A stretch of DNA of 33,246 bases from Actinomycetes bacterium (GCA_025964535.1 JAOPYX010000190.1:1-33246), one strand, 5' to 3'; numbered from the stretch's first letter, positions 7,793-15,711 are shown. Notes: generated by a model from the sequence alone, not told the origin. Numbers and translations are program-made.

Positions 7793-8811
7793 GCCGGCGC
7801 CACCTCGATCAGCATCTTCCCGAGGTTCTCGCCGGAGAAGAGCCCGATGAAGGCGGCCGGCGCGTTCTCGATCCCCGACACCGTCGTCTCGGCGTAGCGG
7901 ATCGAACCGGATGCGACGAGCGGCGTCACCTCCTCGAGGAACTCCGGATAGCAGTCGCGATGCGCGCGGCTTCTGACGCCCTGGATCGTCAACTCCTTGG
8001 TGAAGAGCAGATCGAGGTTCGCCGGCCCGGGCGTCGCACGCTCGTCGTTGTAGAGCGACACCGCTCCGCACGCGACGATGCGGCCGCGGAACGCCATGTT
8101 GTCGAGCGCCGCCTGCAGGTGACCGCCGCCGACGTTGTCGAAGTACAGGTCGATGCCATCGGGTGCGAGCGTCGGAAGTGCCTCGTCCACGGGCTGCTCC
8201 CGGTAGTTGAACTGTGCGTCCAGCCCACAACCGGCGAGCCATGCCAGCTTCTCCTGCGAGCCGGCGCTGCAGATCACGCGGCTGCCGCCGCCGGCGGCGA
8301 GCTGTGCCGCGAGGCTGCCGACCGTGCCTGCCGCGGCCGAGACGTAGACGGTCTCGTTCTCACGCGGGCGCCCGAATCGCTGCATCCCGTACCAGGCGGT
8401 GAGGCCGGGCATCCCGAGTACGCCGAGCGCCGTCGAGACAGGCGCCGCCGCCGCGTCGATGCCTCGCACACCGTCGTCGTCGATGCGAATCCGCGCGATC
8501 TCACGCCAGCCGGACTGATGGACGACCCAATCGCCCTCGGCGATTCCGCGTGCCCTCGAGGCGACGACCTGGCCGACCGCGCCGCCGGCGAGCGGCGCGC
8601 CCGCCTGTGACGCCGGCCGGTCGGCGACAGGGCGAACCGTGCTCATCATCATCCGCATGAATGGATCGACCGAGCAATACGCGTTGCGCACGATCGCCTC
8701 GCCGGGCGCGGGATCCCCCACTTCGACCTCGACGACGGCGAAGTCGTCGAGGCTCGGCAGCCCGGTGGGTATCCGAACGAGGCGGACCTCCCGGCTCCGC
8801 AGGAGGGTCAC
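7789..8811 (-). CDS. NADP-dependent MDR oxidoreductase (leukotriene B4 dehydrogenase/CurA-like)
   Basis: 340-residue zinc-independent medium-chain reductase. The N-terminal part shows the family segment AIVRNAYCSVDPFMRMMM. The nucleotide-binding motif AAAGTVGSLAAQLA lies at 159-172, followed by VICSAGSQEKLAWL and FDNVGGGHLQAALDNM. The C-terminus (FIGLFSGENLGKMLIEV) is diagnostic for this subgroup, which reduces the double bond of alpha,beta-unsaturated ketones or aldehydes with NADPH. The start is GTG at 8811, overlapping the ligase stop in GTGA; no clear ribosome binding site is seen, so it probably relies on coupling. It may saturate an enone intermediate of the cluster's substrate. Confidence 0.92.
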   Translation of the reverse strand: MTLLRSREVRLVRIPTGLPSLDDFAVVEVEVGDPAPGEAIVRNAYCSVDPFMRMMMSTVRPVADRPASQAGAPLAGGAVGQVVASRARGIAEGDWVVHQSGWREIARIRIDDDGVRGIDAAAAPVSTALGVLGMPGLTAWYGMQRFGRPRENETVYVSAAAGTVGSLAAQLAAGGGSRVICSAGSQEKLAWLAGCGLDAQFNYREQPVDEALPTLAPDGIDLYFDNVGGGHLQAALDNMAFRGRIVACGAVSLYNDERATPGPANLDLLFTKELTIQGVRSRAHRDCYPEFLEEVTPLVASGSIRYAETTVSGIENAPAAFIGLFSGENLGKMLIEVAPA

Positions 8812-10460
8812 TGCGCCGGTGCGATGTGGCGCTGCTCGCGGGGATCGCCGCGGTCGTGTGCGCCGGGGCCGAGACCTTCCTCACGCAGCCGGTACTTCTC
8901 GACCCTCCCCGTAGGAGTGCGCGGCAGCTCCTCGCGAAACTCGACGTAGCGGGGCACCATGAACTCCGGCAACCGCTCGACGCAGAAGGCGAGCAACTCC
9001 TCTGCCGTGAGCTGCGCGCCCTCGTTGAGCGTGATGACCACGCGGACGTCGTCCTCACCGAGCGGCGACGGGTACGGCACGGCCGCGGCTTCGGCCACCG
9101 CCTCGTGCTCACGCAGCACCTGCTCGACCTCCCAGGAGGAGACGTTCTCGCCCCTACGGCGGATCGCATCCTTCTTTCGATCCTGGAACGTGTAGAAGCC
9201 CTCGCCGTCCACGCTTGCGAGGTCGCCCGTGTGGAACCAGAGGTTGCGCCAGGCGGCCACCGTTGCCTCGGGCTTGTTGAGATACCCGGGCATGATCAGC
9301 CCGGGATACCTCGGGCGGATGACGATCTCGCCCGGCTCGCCGACGGGAACGTCACGGTCGAGGTCGTCGACGAGCCGCACCTCCCAGTCCTCGGACACCC
9401 GCCCGCACGATCCAGGCGGCGTCCGCTCGCCGGGCCGCGCGTAGATCGCGACGCCCGCCTCGGTGAGCCCATAGCCCTCGACGAGCCGGATCCCGAAGCG
9501 CTCCTCGAACTCGGGGTCGTAGCGCGCGTTGTAGAGACAGCGCAGCGTGTGGTCCCGATCGGCGGGGGTCGGGGTCGCCTTCTTGAGGATCTGCGGGATC
9601 GTGAAGACGCAGAAGCCGACGGTCGCGCCGAGCCGGCGCACGTCGTCCCAGTAGCCGCTGGCGCTGAAACGCTCGCGCAGCGCGCACCGGCAGCCGGCGA
9701 CGACCGCCGTCACGACGCCGCGCTGAAGCGCGAAGCTGTGGAAGAGCGGGACAGGGGCATAGATGCAGTCGTCCTCGCCGATCTCGCACAGGCGGATCAC
9801 TTCGATCGCCTTGGCGACGCTGTGCCCGTTGGTCAACGGCACGCCCTTGGAAGGCCCCGTCGTCCCCGACGTGTAGATGACACAGCTCACGTCGTCGGAG
9901 GCGACCTCCGGCCGAGTCGCGACCGCATCGCCGTCGACGGCGCGGAGCGCGATCGTCGTCACGCCGTCAAGCGTAGGTAGGCCGTCGATCTCGCCGCGCA
10001 CGATGACGCACTCCAGCGATTCGAGCGTCGGGAGCGCGTCGCGAACGCGATCGAGATACGCGGCATCGACGATCAGGAACCGGCAGCCCGTGTCGTTGAG
10101 GACGTACTCGAGCATGTAGCCCCGGTACGCGGTGTTGATGGGCACGGTCGGCGCACCGAGCTTGGCAGCAGCGAAGTAGCAGTTGACGAACTCGGCGCAG
10201 TTCGGCAGGAAGAGCCCGACTCTCGTGCCGTGCGCGACACCGAGCCCGGCCAATCCGCCCGCGATGCGCGCTGCGGCCGCCTCGACGGCGCCGAACGTCC
10301 AGCTCTCGTCGCCGTAGACGAGGAACTCGCGGTCGGGCATTTCGGCGGCGCGCCGCTCGAGCAGACGCGGCACGACCATGTCCTCGAACGCGACCCCGAA
10401 GCTGGGCAGCGGCCGGTCGGCGGCCTGGAAAGACGCGGAGCCCGAGGCGTTGGCCGTCAT
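8808..10460 (-). CDS. AMP-forming acyl-CoA synthetase (CaiC/FadD-like)
   Basis: 550-residue adenylate-forming ligase that activates a carboxylic acid through an acyl-AMP. The P-loop VIYTSGTTGPSKG is at 195-207. EGYGLTEAG, FHTGDLASVD and the hinge FQDRKKDAIRRRGENVSS follow. The C-terminal A10 motif reads PRTPTGRVEKYRL: the position usually held by the catalytic Lys (TGK) is Arg here. The next Lys (VEK) might serve, or the protein belongs to a subgroup that tolerates this. The start is ATG at 10460, eight bases after a TACCAT -10 with no ribosome binding site, a leaderless arrangement. It is the first gene of the minus operon with the MDR reductase and NTF2 protein. The substrate is unknown; CaiC-like relatives take short or polar acids. 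Confidence 0.92.
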   Translation of the reverse strand: MTANASGSASFQAADRPLPSFGVAFEDMVVPRLLERRAAEMPDREFLVYGDESWTFGAVEAAAARIAGGLAGLGVAHGTRVGLFLPNCAEFVNCYFAAAKLGAPTVPINTAYRGYMLEYVLNDTGCRFLIVDAAYLDRVRDALPTLESLECVIVRGEIDGLPTLDGVTTIALRAVDGDAVATRPEVASDDVSCVIYTSGTTGPSKGVPLTNGHSVAKAIEVIRLCEIGEDDCIYAPVPLFHSFALQRGVVTAVVAGCRCALRERFSASGYWDDVRRLGATVGFCVFTIPQILKKATPTPADRDHTLRCLYNARYDPEFEERFGIRLVEGYGLTEAGVAIYARPGERTPPGSCGRVSEDWEVRLVDDLDRDVPVGEPGEIVIRPRYPGLIMPGYLNKPEATVAAWRNLWFHTGDLASVDGEGFYTFQDRKKDAIRRRGENVSSWEVEQVLREHEAVAEAAAVPYPSPLGEDDVRVVITLNEGAQLTAEELLAFCVERLPEFMVPRYVEFREELPRTPTGRVEKYRLREEGLGPGAHDRGDPREQRHIAPAQ

Positions 10461-10461
10461 T

Positions 10462-10474
10462 CCATACTATGGTA
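10462..10474. promoter_or_regulatory. Symmetric divergent promoter
   Basis: CCATACTATGG (10462-10472) is an odd-length palindrome that supplies -10 hexamers to both strands. TACTAT (10465-10470) lies seven bases before the leader ATG at 10478. TACCAT (10474-10469, minus) lies eight bases before the ligase ATG at 10460. Both transcripts would start at or near their first codon. Confidence 0.5.
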
Positions 10475-10477
10475 TCA

Positions 10478-10534
10478 ATGTCCACACTTGCTTCAACGTG
10501 CACCCGATCCGGGTCGGGACGAGAACGTTTCTGA
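10478..10534 (+). CDS. Putative 18-residue leader peptide
   Basis: An ATG at 10478, seven bases after the TACTAT -10, opens an 18-codon frame reading MSTLASTCTRSGSGRERF and stops at TGA 10532-10534. That stop is one base before the GTG start of the flavin reductase, the geometry expected for termination-reinitiation. The peptide holds one Cys and three Arg and has no recognisable domain. Short leaderless frames ahead of genes are known in actinobacteria, some acting as amino-acid-sensing leaders; that role here is inference. It could also be chance, since the frame is short. Confidence 0.4.
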   Translation: MSTLASTCTRSGSGRERF

Positions 10535-10535
10535 C

Positions 10536-11024
10536 GTGACGTCCTTCGGCCCCGACAGCCCCAGCTTCCGGGGTCTGATGAGCCGCTGGGCGACCGGCGT
10601 CAGCCTCATCACGTGCGCGGGCGACGACGGTCCGGTGGGTTGCACGGTGAACGCGCTCACCTCTCTCTCGCTCGACCCCCCGCGCCTGCTCGTGTGCCTC
10701 GACCTGACGGCGAGAACGCTCGAGCATCTGCGCGCCGCCGGACGCTTCTGCGTCAACATGCTCGGCGCCGAGCAGCAAGAGCTCTCGCGCCGCTTCGCCT
10801 CTCGCTCGAGCACGCAGGCCGAGAAGTTCGACGGGACGCTCTACCGGTCGGATCACGGCACGATTCTCCTTGAGGGATGCATCGCGACGCTCGTGTGCGA
10901 CGTCGTCGACGAGCTCGTCCATGGTGACCACGCGATCATCGTCGGCGAGTTCGTGCACGGCGACGCTCGCGACGGCGATCCGCTGATCTTCTTCCGGAGC
11001 GAGTTCGGTACGCTCGTGGCGTGA
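10536..11024 (+). CDS. Flavin reductase domain protein (RutF/HpaC-like)
   Basis: 162-residue flavin:NAD(P)H reductase-like split-barrel protein. The family pattern is clear: FRGLMSRWATGVSLITC, then GCTVNALTSLSLDPPRLLVCLD (flavin-binding), then FCVNMLGAEQQELSRRFA and a C-terminal GDPLIFFRSEFG. Such proteins supply reduced FMN or FAD to two-component monooxygenases. No dedicated partner oxygenase is adjacent. Candidates in the window are the luciferase-like proteins at 25273 and 26317. The start is GTG at 10536, chosen because it directly follows the leader-peptide stop and matches the family N-terminus; no other start codon lies close in frame. Its stop overlaps the next start in GTGA, so it is tightly coupled to the RibBA-like gene. 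Confidence 0.88.
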   Translation: MTSFGPDSPSFRGLMSRWATGVSLITCAGDDGPVGCTVNALTSLSLDPPRLLVCLDLTARTLEHLRAAGRFCVNMLGAEQQELSRRFASRSSTQAEKFDGTLYRSDHGTILLEGCIATLVCDVVDELVHGDHAIIVGEFVHGDARDGDPLIFFRSEFGTLVA

Positions 11025-12058
11025 CGACGTTCGACCGGCTGGCGACGAGCGCGGCACCAACGGCCAGCCTCGAGCAAGCCCTGGCCGACATCCGCGCAGG
11101 CAAGTTCGTCGTCTTGGTCGGTGCGGCCGACCGTCGGAGCGAGGGAACGCTCACCATCGCCGCACAGCACTGCGACGCCGACGCCGTCGCGTACATGGCG
11201 CGCCACGGCCGGGGGATCATCTCGCTCTGCCTCACCGAAGCGCGGTGCGACGAATTGGGGCTTCCGCCCATGACACGAACGAACACGTCGACGTACCAAG
11301 CGGCATTCACGATCTCGATCGAGGCACGCGAAGGTGTCAGCACCGGAATCTCCGCCGCGGACCGGGCTCGCACGATCGCCGTCGCAGTCGATCCGTCGAG
11401 CACGGCGCGGGATCTCGTCAGTCCCGGCCACATCTTTCCGCTCCGGGCGAGGCCGGGGGGTGTGCTCGCTCGCGTCGCGCACACGGAGGGCGCCGTCGAC
11501 CTCGCGGCGCTCGCGGGTCTTCAGCCCGCGGCCGTGATCTGCGGGATCCTCACGCCCGACGGAAGCATGGCCGGCCCCGCCGAGATCGAGAGCGTCGCGT
11601 CGCAGCTCGACCTCACCGTCCTCGCTGTCGAGGATCTCGTGGCGCACCGCCGACGGCTCGAGCAATGGATCGTCCCCGCTGGAGAGCGGCTGCTGCGTAC
11701 GACCACCGGCGAGCTGCACGCCTTCTCGTTCGCCGAGGAGCACACGGGCCTTACGCATCTCGCGCTCGTCAAGGGAGATGCCTCTCTCGAAGGGCCGGTC
11801 TTCGTGCACGAGGAATGCGCGGGCGGCGACGTCTTCGGCGCGCTCGACTGCGGCTGCGGGGAAGCGCTGCAGGGCGCGCTCGAGACACTCGAGCGCACCG
11901 GGTCAGGCGTGCTCGTGTACGTCGCGCGCGAGGCCGACGAGCGGCGACTGCAGGACGTCGTCCTGGCCTGCGAGCGAAACGGTGACAGCATTTCGCCGAA
12001 GGCGATCGAGCTCGCGCGCCAGGTGCTGCACGCGCTCGGCTCTCCCGCCGCCCCCTGA
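11021..12058 (+). CDS. Degenerate RibBA homologue (DHBP synthase + GTP cyclohydrolase II-like)
   Basis: 345-residue protein clearly derived from bifunctional RibBA of riboflavin synthesis, but changed at key sites. The first domain keeps the fold segments FTISIEAREGVSTGISAADRARTI and SPGHIFPLRARPGG, with His137 and His154. The acidic loop (normally DDEDRENEGD) is GAADRRSEGT at 34-43, and the catalytic Glu of C-E-I is Gly175. The second domain keeps the zinc cysteines Cys266, Cys277 and Cys279, but the QEGRGIGL active-site motif is READERRL (303-310) and most of the remaining cyclohydrolase is missing. Neither normal activity is expected. The GTG start overlaps the flavin reductase stop (GTGA). 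A flavin-related binding or altered catalytic role is possible; no function is known to me. Confidence 0.85.
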   Translation: MTTFDRLATSAAPTASLEQALADIRAGKFVVLVGAADRRSEGTLTIAAQHCDADAVAYMARHGRGIISLCLTEARCDELGLPPMTRTNTSTYQAAFTISIEAREGVSTGISAADRARTIAVAVDPSSTARDLVSPGHIFPLRARPGGVLARVAHTEGAVDLAALAGLQPAAVICGILTPDGSMAGPAEIESVASQLDLTVLAVEDLVAHRRRLEQWIVPAGERLLRTTTGELHAFSFAEEHTGLTHLALVKGDASLEGPVFVHEECAGGDVFGALDCGCGEALQGALETLERTGSGVLVYVAREADERRLQDVVLACERNGDSISPKAIELARQVLHALGSPAAP

Positions 12059-12068
12059 GCCGCACGCC

Positions 12069-12082
12069 GGCGCGAGGGCGCC
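12069..12082 (+). terminator. Short GC hairpin after the RibBA-like gene
   Basis: GGCGC and GCGCC arms enclose a GAGG loop, followed by only two T residues. It lies 10 bases past the stop at 12058. It could be a weak terminator, but hairpins this short are common by chance in such GC-rich DNA. Confidence 0.25.
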
Positions 12083-12090
12083 TTGCGTCA

Positions 12091-12122
12091 ATGTGGAAAT
12101 CTCCGCCACGACGTGGAATACT
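12091..12122 (+). promoter_or_regulatory. Promoter with repeated GTGGA motif before the dehydrogenase
   Basis: ATGTGGAAAT (12091-12100) and ACGTGGAATA (12111-12120) are direct repeats exactly 20 bases apart; on the other strand they read as TTCCAC. The hexamer AATACT (12117-12122) lies eight bases before the ATG at 12131, which has no ribosome binding site, again suggesting a leaderless start. Confidence 0.4.
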
Positions 12123-12130
12123 TCGAAGCG

Positions 12131-14263
12131 ATGGCGATCGCCGCCGTGGAGCTCACCGAACTCGAGGCCGCAGTCCGTGGCGTGCTCGACCGCCATTGGC
12201 CCAGCGAGCGGCGGATCAGCCGGGATTCGTCCGGCCTCGGTGAGATGTGGCAGCAGGCGATCGAGCACGACTGGCTCGACCTCGGAGGCGACGAGGCACT
12301 TCCCGTCGCGATCCGCGTGCTCGGCGAGCTCGGACGCGCGAACTGCGGCATTCCCCTGCTCGATGCGCTCGTCGCATCCACGGTCCTCTCCAGGACCGAC
12401 TATGCAGAGAGGATCGCAGCCGGCGAGGTCACCGTGATCGTCGGCCACGCGCCCGCCTCCGGTCTGCTGGAGCACCTCGAGGGTGCGACGCTTGCAACGC
12501 ACGCACTCGTACTGCCGCATGAAGGCAGCACCGCCGAGCTGTACGCGATCGACGCGCGGATGCTCGAGCCGACACCGAGCATCGCTCCGCAGGGCTGGAC
12601 GCGGCTGACGCTCCCCACCGCACCGGAGCTGCAGATCGAGCTTGCTCCCACGGAGCTCGAGGCCGCGGCGCGAACCATGCGTCTCGGGCTCGCAGCGCGC
12701 GCACTCGGCGCTGCGCGGCGCGCACACGAGCTCGCGGTCGAGCACGCGAGCACACGAGAGCAGTTCGGACAGCCCATCGGCCGCTTCCAGGCCGTATCCC
12801 ATCGCGCCGCGACATGCGCCATCGACCTTGCGAGCAGCGCCCTGCTCCTCGACGACGCCGTCGAAGCCGTGCAGCGCGAGCCCGATGAGGCCGCGCTCGC
12901 TGTCGGACTTGCAACGTCACATGCGCTGGCCGCTGCGCCGCGCGTGATTCTCGGCGCCCTGCACACGCTTGGCGGGATGGGATTCCACGAGGAGCACGAA
13001 GGCGCGTGGCTCTTCCGCCGCGTATACGCCGATGTGGCCCGTGCCGTTGCCTTCGACGATGCCGCAGGCGATCCGAGCCGGATGCTGATCGAAGAGAAGC
13101 GAGAGCAGCCGTCGCTCGACCTCGGGCCCGACGCAAACGCCTTTCGCGACGAAGTGCGGATGTTCTTCGCAGAGCACTGGGACCCTGTCCGCGTCCTCGA
13201 CGAGGATGCGCAGTACGACCCCGAGCTGCGACGTCTCCTCGTGGAGCGGGGCTGGCTCGGCGCCGGCTGGCCGAAGGAATGGGGCGGCCAGGAGCGCAGT
13301 CCGGAAGAGCTGCTCGCGCTGACCGAGGAGATCCGCTACCGCGGTGTCCCTGTGCGCCGGCTGTTCACGACCGTGAACATCGTGGGCGGAGCGATCGTCC
13401 GTCACGGGACGGACGAGCAGAAGCAGCGCTACCTGCCGGGCATCAAGACCGGCGAGACACTCTTCTGCCTCGGCTACAGCGAGCCGGGTGCCGGCTCCGA
13501 CCTCGCGTCGCTGCGCACGTCCGCCCGGAAAACCGAGGGCGGCTGGATCGTCAACGGCCAGAAGATCTTCACGACGTTCGGGCATCGCTCCCACTTCCAC
13601 TGGCTGGCTGTGCGCACCGACGCGGACGCGAAGCCGCCGCACGCGGGCATCAGCGTCTTCATCGTCCCGCTCGACTCGGGCGGGATCACGATCCAGGAGA
13701 ACCACGCGCTGAACGGCGAGACGACGTGCACCGTCTTCTACGACGACGTCTTCGTCCCGGACGAGGGCGTCGTCGGACAGGTGAACGACGGCTGGAAGGT
13801 GATCGGTACTGCACTGTCCGTGGAGCGCATCCAGATGGGCGGCAACGTTGCGGAGCTTCGCGGGATCCTCGACGGCCTGCTCACTGCCATGCGCGAGGAT
13901 CCGGATCGCTATGCCGGAGCTGCGGGCTCGTGGCAACGCGAAGCGATCGTCGAGATCGCAGCGTGGCTGCGCGCCGTTCGCCTCTTCGTCGTCTCCGGCC
14001 TCCGGGCGATGGCAGCGGGCGAGAGCACGCGGCTGACCGCGGCGATGGCGAAGGTCGCAGGCGGAGAGACTGCAGAGAAGCTCGCCGACGTCGGGCTGCG
14101 CATCCTTGGACCAAACGCGGCACTCGCCGCCGGCGCTCCCGGCTCGCTGCTCAATGGATCGATCGAGCGGATGCTGCGCCTGGCGCCGATGTACGTGATC
14201 GGTGGCGGCACGAACGACATCCAGAGAAACCTGATCGCGCGCGAGCTGGGGTTGCCGCGCTGA
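12131..14263 (+). CDS. Fused two-domain acyl-CoA dehydrogenase (FadE34-like)
   Basis: 710-residue flavoenzyme with two acyl-CoA dehydrogenase units in one chain. Residues 1-335 are a divergent unit with a recognisable C-terminal helical domain (STREQFGQPIGRFQAVSHR; GALHTLGGMGFHEEHEGAWLFRR). Residues 345-710 are a standard unit: WLGAGWPKEWGG, LGYSEPGAGSDLASL, NGQKIFTTFGH, and the ending GGGTNDIQRNLIARELGLPR. Length and layout match mycobacterial FadE34, a fusion of the alpha and beta subunits of heteromeric dehydrogenases for steroid side-chain CoA esters. Desaturation of a bulky or branched acyl-CoA is therefore likely. The start is ATG at 12131: an earlier in-frame ATG at 12083 would add 16 residues without family similarity. 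Confidence 0.9.
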   Translation: MAIAAVELTELEAAVRGVLDRHWPSERRISRDSSGLGEMWQQAIEHDWLDLGGDEALPVAIRVLGELGRANCGIPLLDALVASTVLSRTDYAERIAAGEVTVIVGHAPASGLLEHLEGATLATHALVLPHEGSTAELYAIDARMLEPTPSIAPQGWTRLTLPTAPELQIELAPTELEAAARTMRLGLAARALGAARRAHELAVEHASTREQFGQPIGRFQAVSHRAATCAIDLASSALLLDDAVEAVQREPDEAALAVGLATSHALAAAPRVILGALHTLGGMGFHEEHEGAWLFRRVYADVARAVAFDDAAGDPSRMLIEEKREQPSLDLGPDANAFRDEVRMFFAEHWDPVRVLDEDAQYDPELRRLLVERGWLGAGWPKEWGGQERSPEELLALTEEIRYRGVPVRRLFTTVNIVGGAIVRHGTDEQKQRYLPGIKTGETLFCLGYSEPGAGSDLASLRTSARKTEGGWIVNGQKIFTTFGHRSHFHWLAVRTDADAKPPHAGISVFIVPLDSGGITIQENHALNGETTCTVFYDDVFVPDEGVVGQVNDGWKVIGTALSVERIQMGGNVAELRGILDGLLTAMREDPDRYAGAAGSWQREAIVEIAAWLRAVRLFVVSGLRAMAAGESTRLTAAMAKVAGGETAEKLADVGLRILGPNAALAAGAPGSLLNGSIERMLRLAPMYVIGGGTNDIQRNLIARELGLPR

Positions 14264-14293
14264 CCCCGCGGCCGAACGTCCGCAAAATGGTAG

Positions 14294-14299
14294 TAGGAT
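14294..14299 (+). promoter_or_regulatory. -10 element of a probable leaderless promoter
   Basis: TAGGAT ends eight bases before the ATG at 14308, with no ribosome binding site between. CCACA follows directly, as at the promoter at 2293. Confidence 0.5.
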
Positions 14300-14307
14300 C
14301 CACATAG

Positions 14308-15711
14308 ATGAACGTGGCTGACGCGCACGCGAGCGAGGTCACGCAGGCGATGGCCGAGATGGTCGTCGCGATCGAGCCCCGGCACCTCCCCGCCGACATC
14401 GTCGACCTGATCACCAAGGCGTTCGTCGACAGCCTCGGCTGCGGGCTCGCCGGCACCGCGCAACCGGAAGGACAGATCGCGCGGGCGTGGGTCGAGTCGC
14501 TCGGCGGGGCCGCAGATTCCACGCTGATCGGTGCGGGCGGCAATCGAGTCCCTGCCGCCATGGCCGCGCTCGCGAACGGCGTCACGATGCACGCGCTCGA
14601 CTACGACGACTTCTCGCTGAAGCGCATGCTCCACCCGAGCGTCGTCTTCGTCCCGGCCGTGCTCGCGCTCGGCGAGCGTGAGGGCGCGAGCGGAATGGAC
14701 GTCGTCGTCGCGTACGCGGCGGGATACGAAGCAGCAGCGAGGATCGCGAAGCAGCTCAACCCCGACCACTACGCGCGCGGGTGGCACTCGACGAGCACGA
14801 TCGGCGGTCTGGGTGCCGCCGCTGCTGCAGCACGCCTCCTTGGTCTCGACGCGGAGCGCGTCGCTGTCGCCGTCGCGATCGCGGCTTCGAGCGCCGGTGG
14901 GCTGCGGAACAACTTCGGGACGATGGTGAAGCCGCTCCACGCGGGCAACGCCGCCTTCCACGGCGTCGCGGCGGCCGAGCTCGCGGCACGGGGCTTCAGC
15001 GCCTCGAAGGCGATCTTCGACGGCGACCGCTCGTACCAGGAGGTCTACCGCAACGAGGAGACACCCGAGTTGTCCGCGAGAGACTTCACGCTCGACAAGC
15101 TCGAGCTCGTCGAATCCGGCATCACCTTCAAGCGCTACACGTGCTGCGGCGCGATCCACGCCGCGCTGGACGCAATCCTCGAGCTGACCGCGGAGCACGG
15201 GCTCACGCCGGACGCGGTCGCAAGCGTTCGCTGCGCCGTCCACCCTCGTGCGCCGGAGATCCTGATCCATCACGTGGCCGCGACGCCCGAGCAGGGCCGC
15301 TTCTGCGTCGAATACTCCCTCGCGGTTGCGCTCACCGACGGCCACGCGGGCGTGCCGCAGTACACGGAGGAGCGCCTCGCGGATCCGGCGGTGCAGGAGC
15401 TCTCGCGCCGCGTCGAGGTCTACGTCGACGACGCGCTCGCCTTCAACGAGGGAGCGGCGACCGCGATCTCGAACAGCGTCGTGACGGTCGAGACCACCGA
15501 CGGCCGGACTCTCGAGCACCGCGTGCCGCCGCACCGGCCGATGTCGTGGGAGGAGCTGGAACGCAAGTTCCGCAGCTCCGCCGCGATCGTGCTCGCCAAG
15601 GACGGCGCAGAAGCCGCGCTCGCAACGGCGCGTGCACTGCCCGAGCTCGAAGATGCCGGCACGCTCGCGCGCGCGTTCTCCGGAGCCGCGGCAGCCCAGG
15701 TGTCGGAATAG
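14308..15711 (+). CDS. MmgE/PrpD family protein
   Basis: 467-residue member of the 2-methylcitrate dehydratase/aconitate decarboxylase fold. Hallmarks include MHALDYDDF, GWHSTSTIGG, FGTMVKPLHAGNAA, KRYTCCGAIHAALDA and FCVEYSLAVALTDGH, in family order and at usual length. Members act on small hydroxylated tricarboxylates or related acids by dehydration or decarboxylation, but many are uncharacterised. There is no citrate synthase or isocitrate lyase-type partner here, so a methylcitrate cycle role is not supported. It is the first gene of a plus operon with an SDR and a VOC protein. Its TAG stop (15709-15711) overlaps an ATA codon in the SDR frame. Confidence 0.9.
   Translation: MNVADAHASEVTQAMAEMVVAIEPRHLPADIVDLITKAFVDSLGCGLAGTAQPEGQIARAWVESLGGAADSTLIGAGGNRVPAAMAALANGVTMHALDYDDFSLKRMLHPSVVFVPAVLALGEREGASGMDVVVAYAAGYEAAARIAKQLNPDHYARGWHSTSTIGGLGAAAAAARLLGLDAERVAVAVAIAASSAGGLRNNFGTMVKPLHAGNAAFHGVAAAELAARGFSASKAIFDGDRSYQEVYRNEETPELSARDFTLDKLELVESGITFKRYTCCGAIHAALDAILELTAEHGLTPDAVASVRCAVHPRAPEILIHHVAATPEQGRFCVEYSLAVALTDGHAGVPQYTEERLADPAVQELSRRVEVYVDDALAFNEGAATAISNSVVTVETTDGRTLEHRVPPHRPMSWEELERKFRSSAAIVLAKDGAEAALATARALPELEDAGTLARAFSGAAAAQVSE

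Noticed and set aside
11021-12058. Riboflavin biosynthesis locus
   Set aside because: No other rib genes are nearby and both catalytic centres of the RibBA homologue are altered.
14308-15711. Methylcitrate cycle operon
   Set aside because: No methylcitrate synthase or methylisocitrate lyase is present, so the MmgE/PrpD gene alone does not support it.
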